Shown here one piece after another: positions 8,645 through 16,624 of a stretch of DNA of 64,000 nt. The stretch comes from a virus. The translations under genes were made by a program, and so were the position numbers. The DNA is taken from the IMG/VR virus record IMGVR_UViG_3300047472_000155, positions 62,001-126,000 of that record; one strand, given 5' to 3'. The notes under the pieces were generated by a model. It saw nothing but the letters and a program-made list of their open reading frames with translations, ran no database searches and was not told where the DNA came from. Position 1 is the stretch's first letter. Every line of letters begins with the position of its first letter.

Positions 8645-9064
8645 ATGATTAGAAAGTCTATTCACACTATTGAAGAAGTTTTGAGCCAAGCATTAATTCC
8701 AACATCACGAAAAAGAACTCCAGAAGGTAGAAAAATTATTGATGGTGATTGTATGCGCATGGATTCGCATAGATACTGGGTGTTCAAGCTTAAAGGCACA
8801 GAATGTGTAGAATGTCATATACAAGGAAAGTATTTTGCAAAAGAAAAGAGCAGCGAAAAAGACAATAGTTATCACTTCAATTTGTATGCAATTAACAACG
8901 AAGGCAAGGAAGTACTGATGACAAAAGATCATATTATGCCAAAGTCAAAAGGTGGCAAGGATCATATTGACAACTATCAGCCAATGTGCATTGTGTGCAA
9001 TATGGCAAAGGCAGACAAATTACCAGATGAATATAACGGAGGTCAGAAAGTAAATTGCAGCTAA
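8645..9064 (+). CDS. HNH endonuclease, small
   Basis: 139 aa, starting at ATG 8645 behind GAGGTG. It should cleave DNA with a single-metal HNH centre. The C-terminal motif is clear: DHIMPKSKGG (about 95-104), then N, CIVCN and K. A CVEC pair at about residue 58 may supply the other half of a zinc site. Such free-standing HNH genes are common in phages as homing or packaging-related nucleases. The next small gene overlaps its end. Confidence 0.85.
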   Translation: MIRKSIHTIEEVLSQALIPTSRKRTPEGRKIIDGDCMRMDSHRYWVFKLKGTECVECHIQGKYFAKEKSSEKDNSYHFNLYAINNEGKEVLMTKDHIMPKSKGGKDHIDNYQPMCIVCNMAKADKLPDEYNGGQKVNCS

Positions 9065-9189
9065 GTGTAACATATCAATGGAAAGATACATTCAAAGTAG
9101 TAGAAAGAGAATTTACATCTGATTATTGGCTTAAGTTTTATATAAAACATTGGCATGAGATTAACATCTTGAAGGTAAATAACATATAA
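9055..9189 (+). CDS. Small protein, 44 aa, overlapping the HNH gene
   Basis: A TTG start about 12 nt after CGGAGG opens a 45-codon frame rich in aromatic residues (TYQWKDTF, DYWLKFYIKHWHE). The ribosome site and non-random composition support it. No family recognised. Confidence 0.5.
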   Translation: MQLSVTYQWKDTFKVVEREFTSDYWLKFYIKHWHEINILKVNNI

Positions 9190-9215
9190 CATAAGGAGAC
9201 AGGTTTCAAATATCA

Positions 9216-9244
9216 TTGACAAGAAATAACAGAAATGATAGAAT
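9216..9244 (+). promoter_or_regulatory. Promoter upstream of the gene at 9279
   Basis: TTGACA (9216-9221), a 17-bp spacer and TAGAAT (9239-9244). The TTG could also be read as a start codon, but no ribosome site lies close by. Confidence 0.6.
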
Positions 9245-9278
9245 TGGGTTGCAAACAAATAATGAACGGAGGACTATT

Positions 9279-9518
9279 ATGGAAAGTGAAGAAGAAAGAC
9301 TTGAAAGAATTAAAAAGGCTCCAATTGGAGATTTAACGGTCATAGAAATAGTTGATTCTAATCGTGAAGAAGAGGCTAAAGCATTTGTTTCAAAAGCAAA
9401 AAAGACGATTGTATTAGGTCAATTTGATGACAAAGAATTGCATAGCATATTTCACAAACTTAACAATGGAGTCAAGTTAACAAAATCTCAAAAGAAACAT
9501 ATTAAAAAACTCTTCTGA
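9279..9518 (+). CDS. Unknown protein with DUF262-like tail, 79 aa
   Basis: ATG 9279 follows CGGAGGA. The C-terminus contains FHKLNNGVKLTKSQ, closely matching FLRLNNGTPLTKIE in the DUF262 protein encoded at 14955. The first 40 residues are acidic and helical. It may be a fragment or regulator derived from a DUF262 protein, which is inference from one short motif. Confidence 0.6.
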   Translation: MESEEERLERIKKAPIGDLTVIEIVDSNREEEAKAFVSKAKKTIVLGQFDDKELHSIFHKLNNGVKLTKSQKKHIKKLF

Positions 9519-9536
9519 TCATAGGAGGTAATTTAT

Positions 9537-9737
9537 ATGATGCTAGAATTCGCATTCGCATTAGTTGAACTTGGATATACAACAGGGTCATTAGGTGATG
9601 TGAAATACAATAGCGAAACTCAGACCGCAACAGCAACCATCGTGTATGAAGATGCAAGTACTATTGATGTAGAACTCAAAAGGAGTCCAGAAGGGTCATG
9701 GAAAAAGGTAAAGTCTACATCTGGCAATATATTGTGA
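9537..9737 (+). CDS. Unknown small protein, 66 aa
   Basis: ATG 9537 (with a second ATG adjacent) follows AGGAGG. The alternating hydrophobic and polar residues suggest a small beta-sheet protein. Function unknown. Confidence 0.6.
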   Translation: MMLEFAFALVELGYTTGSLGDVKYNSETQTATATIVYEDASTIDVELKRSPEGSWKKVKSTSGNIL

Positions 9738-9778
9738 ACAATTTTAAAATATAAAACATATTATTAGGAGGAATTATT

Positions 9779-10273
9779 ATGACAACAATTAAATCTTTTC
9801 AGCACAATTTGGGGCTTGTGGCAGTTGATCCAATCAGTGAGTTTGAAGGAGTCATTGTAAGTCGTGTTCATTATTTGTTTGGATGTTCACAATATGGTTT
9901 GGCATCCAAGAAAAATAATGATGGTTCAATACCTAACACAGAATACTTCGATGAAGCAAGAATTTCCATTGTTGAAGAAAAAATCAAAACTGATAGAACT
10001 AATGAGTTTTCTGAAATATTTGCTATTTCATTGGGCAAGAAAGCACGTGATAAAGTAACTGGATTCACAGGAATTATATCTTACGCAATAGAATATCTTT
10101 ATGGCTCCACTCAATACGGATTGTTGCCGCAGATTGATAAAGATGGAAAGGTAGGAGAAGGACAGCAATTTGACGAAGGTCGTATTGAAATTATTGACGA
10201 TGGGATCAAACCGGAAGATGTTCAGACTCCAATACGTGGCGGTGTAAACCGTGATGCTCCAAGAGGTAAATAA
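9779..10273 (+). CDS. Internally duplicated unknown protein, 164 aa
   Basis: The ATG follows AGGAGGAAT. Two halves repeat the same plan: G-F-G-I plus YLFGCSQYGL then FDEARI, and G-F-T-G-I plus YLYGSTQYGL then FDEGRI. Each unit is about 65 residues and looks like a small beta barrel. I infer tandem duplication of a binding domain. The ligand is unknown. Confidence 0.7.
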   Translation: MTTIKSFQHNLGLVAVDPISEFEGVIVSRVHYLFGCSQYGLASKKNNDGSIPNTEYFDEARISIVEEKIKTDRTNEFSEIFAISLGKKARDKVTGFTGIISYAIEYLYGSTQYGLLPQIDKDGKVGEGQQFDEGRIEIIDDGIKPEDVQTPIRGGVNRDAPRGK

Positions 10274-10274
10274 T

Positions 10275-10478
10275 ATGAAAAACGATGAATACAGAGTAAT
10301 TTACGACAAAAAGAATGGATTGACTGGCATAGATACTCCTTGGATGCCAAAAAGCCTTGTTGTAAAGGAAGTTGAAAGAATAAATAGCAATAAAAATCTA
10401 TCTATTAAAAAAATTCAACGCAAGATAATTACTGATGTCACCAGTGAATTTAGTGATATCAGTAATAAGGAGGAGTGA
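10275..10478 (+). CDS. Unknown small protein, 67 aa
   Basis: ATG 10275 follows AGAGG inside the end of the previous gene. The product is basic with lysine clusters. No family recognised. Confidence 0.55.
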   Translation: MKNDEYRVIYDKKNGLTGIDTPWMPKSLVVKEVERINSNKNLSIKKIQRKIITDVTSEFSDISNKEE

Positions 10479-10482
10479 CAAA

Positions 10483-10884
10483 ATGTTAAAAGATACATGG
10501 AAAGTAATGTCGAAAGTAACGACAGATGAAACGCTAGATTGGATATTTGAATCTTCTGAAAATGATGATGTTGTAATTTTGGTTACTGCACCAAATGAAT
10601 TCGATGCATGGAAAAAGTTGGATAAACTACTAGGTGCAAATGCGCCGAAACTTGAAGAAGATGAAGTTCAAAATATTGCTGACCTTCTCTTTAGAGAGAT
10701 TTCATTATCAATGAATGATCTTAAAAAATACACACAAATTGTAACTGAATACTTGTTAACTCCAAATTACATCAATGAAAGTACGTCATATGAACAAGCA
10801 TTGAATTGTGTAAAAATGTTCAATATTAGAACGGATGATTATAATCGTTTATTTGAAAAAATGAAGTCATTGGGTGCCAAATAA
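10483..10884 (+). CDS. MLK-W family paralog 1, 133 aa
   Basis: ATG 10483 follows AGGAGTG. The first 50 residues share a plan with the products at 11115, 18087, 18473 and 60141: MLK, a tryptophan near residue 6, a short strand ending in WIF or WHF, ILV plus A/T, then the helix EAWKKL with GxLLG. The C-terminal half is unique and helical. A small alpha/beta fold is likely. Function unknown. Confidence 0.65.
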   Translation: MLKDTWKVMSKVTTDETLDWIFESSENDDVVILVTAPNEFDAWKKLDKLLGANAPKLEEDEVQNIADLLFREISLSMNDLKKYTQIVTEYLLTPNYINESTSYEQALNCVKMFNIRTDDYNRLFEKMKSLGAK

Positions 10885-10908
10885 AGATATATAGGGGTTG
10901 ATAATCAT

Positions 10909-11076
10909 ATGAGTGCGTTCATGTATTACATTTTTTTTGGCGGTATGCTTACTATCGGTTCTTATTTTCTTGGAAGGTACGATGCTAATCGCATTAACGC
11001 CAAGAGATTAAAGAGAAAGAAAATTAAAGATGCCGAGTGGTTAAAAAAATGTCAAGATATAAAAATAGAGTCATAG
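10909..11076 (+). CDS. Single-pass membrane protein, 55 aa
   Basis: The ATG follows AGGGGTTG. Residues 4-22 (FMYYIFFGGMLTIGSYFL) form one membrane helix, followed by a strongly basic cytoplasmic tail. The stop lies inside palindrome copy 1. Confidence 0.65.
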   Translation: MSAFMYYIFFGGMLTIGSYFLGRYDANRINAKRLKRKKIKDAEWLKKCQDIKIES

Positions 11077-11097
11077 ATAAAACACATCTTTTATCTA
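11074..11097 (+). repeat. TAGATAAAA palindrome, copy 1
   Basis: TAGATAAAA (11074-11082), centre CACATC and TTTTATCTA (11089-11097). It lies between the gene at 10909 and the ribosome site of 11115. Confidence 0.85.
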
Positions 11098-11114
11098 CAG
11101 GGAGGATTAATAAA

Positions 11115-11435
11115 ATGTTAAAAACTGATTGGCTTATTAAGCCAGTAATATCTCTTGGATCAATGACTCATTGCATTTTTGCACCAAAAGACGATGAAGA
11201 CTTGACAATTTTAGTTAAAACAGATACAGAATCGGAAGCATGGGAAAAGCTAGGTGCATTATTGGGTAAGGAAGATAAGGGGAATGTTGAGACAGAAATT
11301 TTTGAAGGTGTCATAAATGTATATAGTTGCTACGGAGTTGAAAAAGCAGACGTTAGTTTCGGAGTAGCCAGTAGACTCACTGAATCCCTTGTAAAATATA
11401 AGGGAAAGCGTGTTAAGGTTACAGTAGAAATTTAA
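11115..11435 (+). CDS. MLK-W family paralog 2, 106 aa
   Basis: ATG 11115 follows GGGAGG. It shares MLKTDW, ILVKTDTESEAW and KLGALLGK with the other paralogs, and ETEIFEGVI with the one at 18473. The gene is bracketed by palindromes 1 and 2, as if the unit moves or duplicates as a cassette. Function unknown. Confidence 0.7.
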   Translation: MLKTDWLIKPVISLGSMTHCIFAPKDDEDLTILVKTDTESEAWEKLGALLGKEDKGNVETEIFEGVINVYSCYGVEKADVSFGVASRLTESLVKYKGKRVKVTVEI

Positions 11436-11438
11436 GGA

Positions 11439-11462
11439 TAGATAAAATCCGAGTTTTATCTA
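11439..11462 (+). repeat. TAGATAAAA palindrome, copy 2
   Basis: TAGATAAAA (11439-11447), centre TCCGAG and TTTTATCTA (11454-11462). It starts 3 nt after the previous stop. Confidence 0.85.
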
Positions 11463-11478
11463 TTGAGGGGAGGTAAAA

Positions 11479-11913
11479 ATGATGGTAAAAGCAAGAGTTA
11501 TAAAATTAACTGATCCAAATGGTTACAACTATAGAAATGATTGTGTAGACAAATTATTCGATTTAATTAGTATTGATTATGATGATACTTTGGGAAGATT
11601 ATTTACATTAGATACAACAGAATTATTGGGTTGTATTACGGTTTGGACAGAAGATTTTTTAAGCAACGACAGGAAAGAATTAGTTTTACCTGACACTATT
11701 ATAGAACGTCTTTCCAAGTCAGTGAGAGAATTTGAATATTTTGCTGATAAAGCAGAAAAAAAAGGTAATTACATTGAAGCACAAAAACTTAGGAGTTCAT
11801 CAGAAAGAGCGCGTTTAAGAATAGAAAAGAAAAGGAATGAGAGGGAAAATCCTATTGACCATTCCGAATTAACACCGTTAGAGATTGTAAGGATTAATTT
11901 AAAAAGGGAGTGA
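11479..11913 (+). CDS. TLDTTELLG family paralog A, 144 aa
   Basis: ATGATG follows GGGGAGG. Residues 1-60 match the product at 12119: VIKLTDPNGYNYRNDCV, TLDTTELLG and a tryptophan-containing strand. The C-terminal 70 residues are helical and charged (KAEKKGNYIEAQKLR). Its N-terminal domain is probably a small beta barrel. Function unknown. Confidence 0.7.
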   Translation: MMVKARVIKLTDPNGYNYRNDCVDKLFDLISIDYDDTLGRLFTLDTTELLGCITVWTEDFLSNDRKELVLPDTIIERLSKSVREFEYFADKAEKKGNYIEAQKLRSSSERARLRIEKKRNERENPIDHSELTPLEIVRINLKRE

Positions 11914-11920
11914 AAAACAC

Positions 11921-12052
11921 ATGTACATTACGCGCGAACAACGAGAAGAAGCTAGGCAGTACGTGCAACAGAAGTATGGTCACTATTGCAATAAAGCACG
12001 ACAAATGAATGTTAATCCCAGTATCTTATACTACGTTCAAGCAAGAATTTAA
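11921..12052 (+). CDS. Small basic protein, 43 aa
   Basis: The ATG starts 7 nt after the previous stop, and AAAGGGAG precedes it. It encodes an Arg/Gln/Tyr-rich peptide. The tight operon spacing supports it as real. No family recognised. Confidence 0.5.
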   Translation: MYITREQREEARQYVQQKYGHYCNKARQMNVNPSILYYVQARI

Positions 12053-12118
12053 TAAGGATATGAACGCTTCTATACGTTCTATTGTAGAGAAACTAAATAA
12101 ATAGGAGTGGATAATACT

Positions 12119-12487
12119 ATGAAAGCAATAGTCAAAAAGCTTACAGATGAAACAAAATACAACTTTAGGAATGAATGCGTTGGATTACCATTCAAAGTAC
12201 TGAAATTTGAAGACAAACTTTTTGGTGGCTTGTATACGTTGGACACAACTGAACTATTGGGTTGTGTCACAGCTTGGAAAAGTGAATTCTTGAATCTATT
12301 CCAAGATATCAAATTGGAAGGGGAATTCAAAGATGCTGATTCTTTCCAAGGCATCGTTAAGTTGGATCATGATGCAAACTTTGCATCATGCTACATTGAA
12401 GGGTTTGACGGACAAGACTCATCTATATATTTGAATAAATTTCAAGGGAAAAACGTAGTTATGATCATTAAGGAAATTACTATATAA
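12119..12487 (+). CDS. TLDTTELLG family paralog B, 122 aa
   Basis: ATG 12119 follows AGGAGTGG. It shares KLTDETKYNFRNECV, TLDTTELLGC and AWKSEFL with the product at 11479, whose C-terminal half differs. The pair appears to have arisen by duplication with tail replacement. Function unknown. Confidence 0.7.
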   Translation: MKAIVKKLTDETKYNFRNECVGLPFKVLKFEDKLFGGLYTLDTTELLGCVTAWKSEFLNLFQDIKLEGEFKDADSFQGIVKLDHDANFASCYIEGFDGQDSSIYLNKFQGKNVVMIIKEITI

Positions 12488-12508
12488 ATAATAAGGGTGG
12501 TGTAAAAG

Positions 12509-12790
12509 ATGCCAATTAAAACAGGAAAAAGAATGAGCGCAGCAGAAGCTGTTGCCAATCATTTAGGTTGGGATATTGCTGATGTTAAAGATGCACGTTA
12601 TAAATATGGTCATACATCTACACCAGTGTTTACCTCAGAAGATTACTACTATTGTGCATCTAAAAGTGATGGCAAGCCAGCTACCCGCTATCTTGCAAAT
12701 GATAGTTGGGATTGGGTTCAATGTGTACCCAATAACCCATTGAATGACAAGGTTAAGTGGATTGTCTGGAAGGCACATATGAACAAGTAG
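12509..12790 (+). CDS. Unknown protein, 93 aa
   Basis: The ATG follows AAGGGTGG. Tryptophan- and tyrosine-rich (SWDWVQCVP, WIVWKAHM). It is probably a compact domain and no family is recognised. Confidence 0.65.
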   Translation: MPIKTGKRMSAAEAVANHLGWDIADVKDARYKYGHTSTPVFTSEDYYYCASKSDGKPATRYLANDSWDWVQCVPNNPLNDKVKWIVWKAHMNK

Positions 12791-12801
12791 GAGATGATAC
12801 C

Positions 12802-13083
12802 ATGATTGACAGCGGACTAACTACAATTGAAAATGCAAGAAATTTATTTGAATCATTTTACAAAGAAGAGTCAAATATTCTTATAAAGATCAAATTAAAA
12901 TGTTGGATCAATCATTCGGAAAGCAGACATAAAAACAACAACTATCCTTTTTCATATGGAAATTATTCTATGTTCTTAAAGGAAATTGATATGTTGCTAC
13001 AAGTTAATTATGACATGATTGATTGTAGCGATATTGGCGGTAAAGAGTATGTCATTGAGTTTTTGAAAAATAAAATAAAATAA
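12802..13083 (+). CDS. Unknown protein, 93 aa
   Basis: ATG 12802 follows TAGGAGATG. Soluble, mixed composition, no recognised motif. It is the middle gene of a closely spaced run from 12509 to 13376. Confidence 0.6.
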   Translation: MIDSGLTTIENARNLFESFYKEESNILIKIKLKCWINHSESRHKNNNYPFSYGNYSMFLKEIDMLLQVNYDMIDCSDIGGKEYVIEFLKNKIK

Positions 13084-13096
13084 GGAGGTTAATTTT

Positions 13097-13279
13097 ATGA
13101 AAATTAAGTTTCGTGAAATAAGTGTTAGAAGTGGTGATTATCACGTTTTGTTAGAAGCCTATAATGAAAATGGTGATCATGAATACGAGATATTCAACAG
13201 AACTTTGCCATTCCAAAACTTTCGAAGAGGTAGACTTATCAAGAAGTTAAAAAGAAAAATGGAACAGCTTTATTCATAA
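13097..13279 (+). CDS. Unknown small basic protein, 60 aa
   Basis: The ATG follows AAGGAGG. The C-terminus is strongly basic (RRGRLIKKLKRKM), which would suit nucleic-acid contact. Function unknown. Confidence 0.6.
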   Translation: MKIKFREISVRSGDYHVLLEAYNENGDHEYEIFNRTLPFQNFRRGRLIKKLKRKMEQLYS

Positions 13280-13292
13280 GGAGTGTAAGAAT

Positions 13293-13376
13293 ATGAATAT
13301 GTTGGCGATTATTATAATTTCAATGATAGCGTTGCTTATTGAACGCATCTCAATGAAAAATGACAATTTGCACTAA
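13293..13376 (+). CDS. Membrane microprotein, 27 aa
   Basis: ATG 13293 follows AAGGAGTG. Residues 2-16 (NMLAIIIISMIALLI) make one hydrophobic helix, then a short charged tail. The ribosome site and composition support translation. Confidence 0.5.
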   Translation: MNMLAIIIISMIALLIERISMKNDNLH

Positions 13377-13379
13377 TAA

Positions 13380-13391
13380 AATATAAAATAA
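13380..13391 (+). promoter_or_regulatory. ATATAAAAT motif, solo copy
   Basis: AATATAAAATAA lies 20 bp upstream of the -35 at 13411. Confidence 0.5.
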
Positions 13392-13410
13392 AAATTATTT
13401 TACCAGTTTT

Positions 13411-13439
13411 TTGACATCCCCGACAACTTGATATATACT
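13411..13439 (+). promoter_or_regulatory. SigA-type promoter
   Basis: TTGACA (13411-13416), a 17-bp spacer and TATACT (13434-13439), reading into the gene at 13473. Confidence 0.85.
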
Positions 13440-13472
13440 TAAATAAGTTAGATTAATCAAGGGGGATTTCAC

Positions 13473-13691
13473 ATGCCAAAAAAATTCTTTAAAATCGGAG
13501 TAAGTGAACTAATTGATGGTAAAAAGTATTATGGTCTGTTTATATCAAATAATGAAGAATTTGCATGTGATTACGAATCGTTTGTAAGAGGCTGGGAGCT
13601 TAGTAAATTTGAAAACTTGAGTAATGAAGCGAAAGAGGAATGGATAAACGAATTGAAGAAAGATAGTCAGGAAGCCACAGAAGTAAAGTGA
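13473..13691 (+). CDS. Unknown small acidic protein, 72 aa
   Basis: The ATG follows AAGGGGGA, 34 nt past a consensus promoter. It is a single-gene unit closed by a hairpin and a terminator, so it is likely expressed on its own. No family recognised. Confidence 0.65.
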   Translation: MPKKFFKIGVSELIDGKKYYGLFISNNEEFACDYESFVRGWELSKFENLSNEAKEEWINELKKDSQEATEVK

Positions 13692-13702
13692 TTTGTGAAT
13701 AT

Positions 13703-13740
13703 ATAGGGATAGATTTCTCTGTGGGAGAAGTTATTCCTAT
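13703..13740 (+). repeat. Two-tier hairpin
   Basis: ATAGGGATA (13703-13711) pairs with TATTCCTAT (13732-13740), enclosing TTCTC with GAGAA. A small relative of the two-tier elements at 0.7-5.5 kb in architecture, not in sequence. Confidence 0.5.
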
Positions 13741-13760
13741 TATCTTCATAAGTATTTGAT

Positions 13761-13794
13761 ATAAAGGGACGTATGATAATGTACGTCCCTTTAT
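13761..13794 (+). terminator. Terminator hairpin
   Basis: A perfect 13-bp stem: ATAAAGGGACGTA (13761-13773) and its complement (13782-13794), loop TGATAATG, followed by ATTTGA. Confidence 0.75.
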
Positions 13795-13813
13795 ATTTGA
13801 GGAGGACTGTTAA

Positions 13814-14278
13814 ATGAATGCATATGAAGAATTAGAGCATTCCAGAGTAGTCAATGAATTAATGGAAGTTAAGGAAAAGATTAAACAAATGTTTCATATT
13901 GATCATGAAATAATCAAATGGAACTACACTAAGGCAAAGCAATGTGATGATCAAGCATCTGTTACAGTGTGGAGAAGCCTTATGATTGCATCGTGCAATG
14001 ACCACAGTTTTGAAGACATGTTTGAAGAAGATGGAACATATCTAGGTTTCATTTGCAAACATTGTACCGCGAACAGTGATGATGACGATGCCGAAAATGT
14101 AAAGCTTATAGTTCAAAGAAATTGTGAAACATGTACATTCAGGGGAGGAGGATCAGATTCGATATCTTGTAAACATCCGACCATAGATACATTAGAAGAT
14201 GTTCAGATTGATGAATGGATGAATAAGTATTTCAATGACAGTAAAAATTGTGTTCATTGGAAAGGAAAAATTGATTAA
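13814..14278 (+). CDS. Cysteine-rich unknown protein, 154 aa
   Basis: The ATG follows GGAGGAC. The first 60 residues are helical. The C-terminal half holds CKHC, CETC and two further cysteines with histidines, enough for one or two zinc sites. No recognised catalytic motif. Confidence 0.65.
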   Translation: MNAYEELEHSRVVNELMEVKEKIKQMFHIDHEIIKWNYTKAKQCDDQASVTVWRSLMIASCNDHSFEDMFEEDGTYLGFICKHCTANSDDDDAENVKLIVQRNCETCTFRGGGSDSISCKHPTIDTLEDVQIDEWMNKYFNDSKNCVHWKGKID

Positions 14279-14286
14279 AATAAGTG

Positions 14287-14315
14287 TTGCAACATCGTAA
14301 ATTGTATGATAAGAT
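14287..14315 (+). promoter_or_regulatory. Promoter upstream of 14358
   Basis: TTGCAA (14287-14292), a 17-bp spacer and TAAGAT (14310-14315). A degenerate AAGATAAAAC motif follows at 14327-14336. Confidence 0.6.
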
Positions 14316-14357
14316 AAGGTCAATGAAAGATAAAACTAAATCAAGGAGTGATTTAAA

Positions 14358-14744
14358 ATGCCATTGAATATTCCTGTGGTGAAAAGTTTGGTTACTTATA
14401 GGTTGGAAGATGAAAGATTCGCTGGTACGTATGGAGAAGGGAAGAGGGTTATCTTAGACCTTTTGGATTTATCCGATTATCAAGGTAGTCTTGAACGTAT
14501 CGAAATGTACAATCCATTCGGTAGCATTGTAAATGAAAATTATGAAAATGGACATAAAGAAGCGTTCGAAACCAGAACTTCTGGTGTAATTACTTACTAT
14601 AGGGAATTGAAATCAAATATAGGTTTGTTGCCTATCCCTATTAAAGTAATTTTTGAAATTGAGTATGTCTTAACCATTGAAACAGGTGATGACGAAATTG
14701 CATTTATGATTGGCGAAAAGGTTGAAGGATTCACAACAGAGTAA
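14358..14744 (+). CDS. Unknown protein, 128 aa
   Basis: The ATG follows AAGGAGTG. The sequence alternates strands and loops, suggesting a beta-rich fold. It forms its own unit between two promoters. No family recognised. Confidence 0.65.
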   Translation: MPLNIPVVKSLVTYRLEDERFAGTYGEGKRVILDLLDLSDYQGSLERIEMYNPFGSIVNENYENGHKEAFETRTSGVITYYRELKSNIGLLPIPIKVIFEIEYVLTIETGDDEIAFMIGEKVEGFTTE

Positions 14745-14866
14745 AACTTTCAAATATATTTTTTGCAAAATGTTTAAAGGCTTTGAATTCGGTTTATAAT
14801 GATATCATCAATGAAAAACGCCATAAAGTAACGGATTAAAAAAGTTTATTTTTTCCAAGAAAAACG

Positions 14867-14895
14867 TTGACTTCACTATTCATAAGTGATATGAT
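14867..14895 (+). promoter_or_regulatory. SigA-type promoter for the DUF262 gene
   Basis: TTGACT (14867-14872), a 17-bp spacer and TATGAT (14890-14895). The 120 nt before it, from 14745, hold no gene; I see only A/T-rich sequence there. Confidence 0.75.
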
Positions 14896-14954
14896 GAAAT
14901 CAACCAATAAACAAGTAAAATAAAAACAAAAAACGAAGGGTAAAGGTGATTATC

Positions 14955-16529
14955 ATGGCAAAGGGCGGCGCGGCAACAGTAAATGGATCAAGAAGAGGAC
15001 AGGGTGGCAAGACAACAACTCCACCAAGCGATTCTCAATTGACACTGGTTGACCAAGAAAAGGAATTGGAGCTTGATATTTTCCACAAAACAATGGGCAT
15101 TCGTTCTATTGTAGAACAAAGACGACTTATCAAGTTTGACATGGCGATTCAACGTAATGAAGTTTGGAAGGAAACAAAGGATGTGCATCAACAGTCACTC
15201 CTTATTGACTCCATTCTTCGGAAGTATCCAATTGGTCAAGTGTTCGTTATTCAAATGGGTGACGAATTCATGTGGATGGCTGATGGTAAACAACGTTGGA
15301 CAACAGTGTTCAAATTCATTGACAACAAATTCGCACTTGCCAAGGGTATTCGTCCCGTAAAGGCAAAGGATAACGAAACAGGCGAAGTCAAGGTGTACGA
15401 TATTGAAGGGAAATTCTTCAAAGACTTGGATAAAGTACTCCAATCAAAAATTATGGGGTACGAAATGGATGTCAAATTCCTCCAAAATGCTACACCAGCA
15501 GAGATTGAGGAAATCTTCCTTCGACTCAACAATGGTACACCATTGACCAAGATCGAATTAACACGTGTCGAACTTGGAGAGGTAAACATGATCAAAATTT
15601 CGGATATTGCCGAAAAACGTTTCTTCAAAACCATGTCATTCATTTCCGAAACGTCACGCAATCGCTTTATTGACCATGAAATGATCCTTCAAACGCTTAT
15701 GATCATTATGGACAGAGAATCCGGAATTTCAGGAAATGAAATCCGTGAATTTGCCAAGGCGATTAAGGTAAATGGCATTTCCGATGAAGTTATCAATGTT
15801 ATGAAAGGAACATCAGACTACCTTGCAGACGCATTCGAACAATTTGTTACGATTAAGGATGGCAAGGAAGAAATGCCATTCCTGAATAAAATGCTCAAAA
15901 AGGTTCATGTACCTATCATCTTTGCAACGGCTTATGAAGCCATCTATAAAGATGGAAGAGAGCTTGAGCCAGAAGTATTTGGATTGTGGGTGAAGTCATT
16001 CCTTGTCGACCGTAAAACTCCTATTGATTACAAGGACGCTACGGCAGGCGGTTCTGCTAAAAAGGATCAAGTCAATACTCGACTTCGTGAAATGAAAAAA
16101 GATTTCAAAAAGCACATTGAAAATGTGCAAAAAACATGGGAAGAAAATGAACCTATTCGTTTGAAGCTCAAACAAGATGCCGAAGAAGAGGCGGCACGAT
16201 TGGCGAAACTTGCAAACCCTGATGGTGATGGTGGAACTCATGAAAATGGTGGCAATGGTGAAGGTGATGGTGAAACGCCTCCTTCTGACTTGAATACACC
16301 TCCAAATGATACACCTCCAAGTGACGAAGAGGATAATACACCTCCTTCGGAAACTCCTCCAGTTGACGATGGAGAGAATGTTTCTTCCAATGATTCCAAT
16401 GATTCGAATGAAAATGGTGAAAATGGTAAAAACGGTGAAAGTGGAGAGCCTAATTCGGATAACGATGAAGGCACTGACAAGGACAAAGAACCGGAAAGCA
16501 ATGGTTCCGAAGATGGTTCCGAAGAATAA
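14955..16529 (+). CDS. DUF262 (ParB/Srx-fold) protein with acidic tail
   Basis: 524 aa, starting at ATG 14955 behind AAAGGTG. The N-terminal domain shows DUF262 signatures: FDMAIQRNEVW (about 60), DSILRKYPIG, MADGKQRW (about 107-114) and IFLRLNNGTPLT (about 190). DUF262 is the nucleotide-hydrolysing half of GmrSD-type modification-dependent restriction enzymes, but no HNH/DUF1524 half follows. Instead the last 105 residues are a disordered Pro/Gly/Asn/Asp/Glu tail with repeated TPPSD-like units. It forms a single-gene unit with promoter and terminator. It could be a solo defence or counter-defence factor, which is inference. Confidence 0.85.
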   Translation: MAKGGAATVNGSRRGQGGKTTTPPSDSQLTLVDQEKELELDIFHKTMGIRSIVEQRRLIKFDMAIQRNEVWKETKDVHQQSLLIDSILRKYPIGQVFVIQMGDEFMWMADGKQRWTTVFKFIDNKFALAKGIRPVKAKDNETGEVKVYDIEGKFFKDLDKVLQSKIMGYEMDVKFLQNATPAEIEEIFLRLNNGTPLTKIELTRVELGEVNMIKISDIAEKRFFKTMSFISETSRNRFIDHEMILQTLMIIMDRESGISGNEIREFAKAIKVNGISDEVINVMKGTSDYLADAFEQFVTIKDGKEEMPFLNKMLKKVHVPIIFATAYEAIYKDGRELEPEVFGLWVKSFLVDRKTPIDYKDATAGGSAKKDQVNTRLREMKKDFKKHIENVQKTWEENEPIRLKLKQDAEEEAARLAKLANPDGDGGTHENGGNGEGDGETPPSDLNTPPNDTPPSDEEDNTPPSETPPVDDGENVSSNDSNDSNENGENGKNGESGEPNSDNDEGTDKDKEPESNGSEDGSEE

Positions 16530-16540
16530 TTAATCAAATT

Positions 16541-16570
16541 AGCGCCACATGATATATGTGGCGCTTTCTA
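16541..16570 (+). terminator. Rho-independent terminator
   Basis: AGCGCCACAT (16541-16550) and its complement (16556-16565), loop GATAT, then TTCTATT. Confidence 0.85.
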
Positions 16571-16589
16571 TTATTTAGTATAGATTCTC

Positions 16590-16618
16590 TTGACAAATAA
16601 TTTCAGGGATTTTATACT
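16590..16618 (+). promoter_or_regulatory. SigA-type promoter
   Basis: TTGACA (16590-16595), a 17-bp spacer and TATACT (16613-16618). A motif copy follows directly. Confidence 0.85.
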
Positions 16619-16624
16619 AAGTAA

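Noticed and set aside
9216-9278. TTG 9216 as start of the gene at 9279
   Set aside because: No ribosome site at a usable distance. The same bases form a good -35 with a -10 17 bp away, and ATG 9279 has CGGAGGA.
16238-16537. Long reverse-strand open frame opposite the tail of the DUF262 gene, and similar minus-strand frames elsewhere
   Set aside because: They mirror biased codons on the + strand, lack ribosome sites and overlap well-supported genes.
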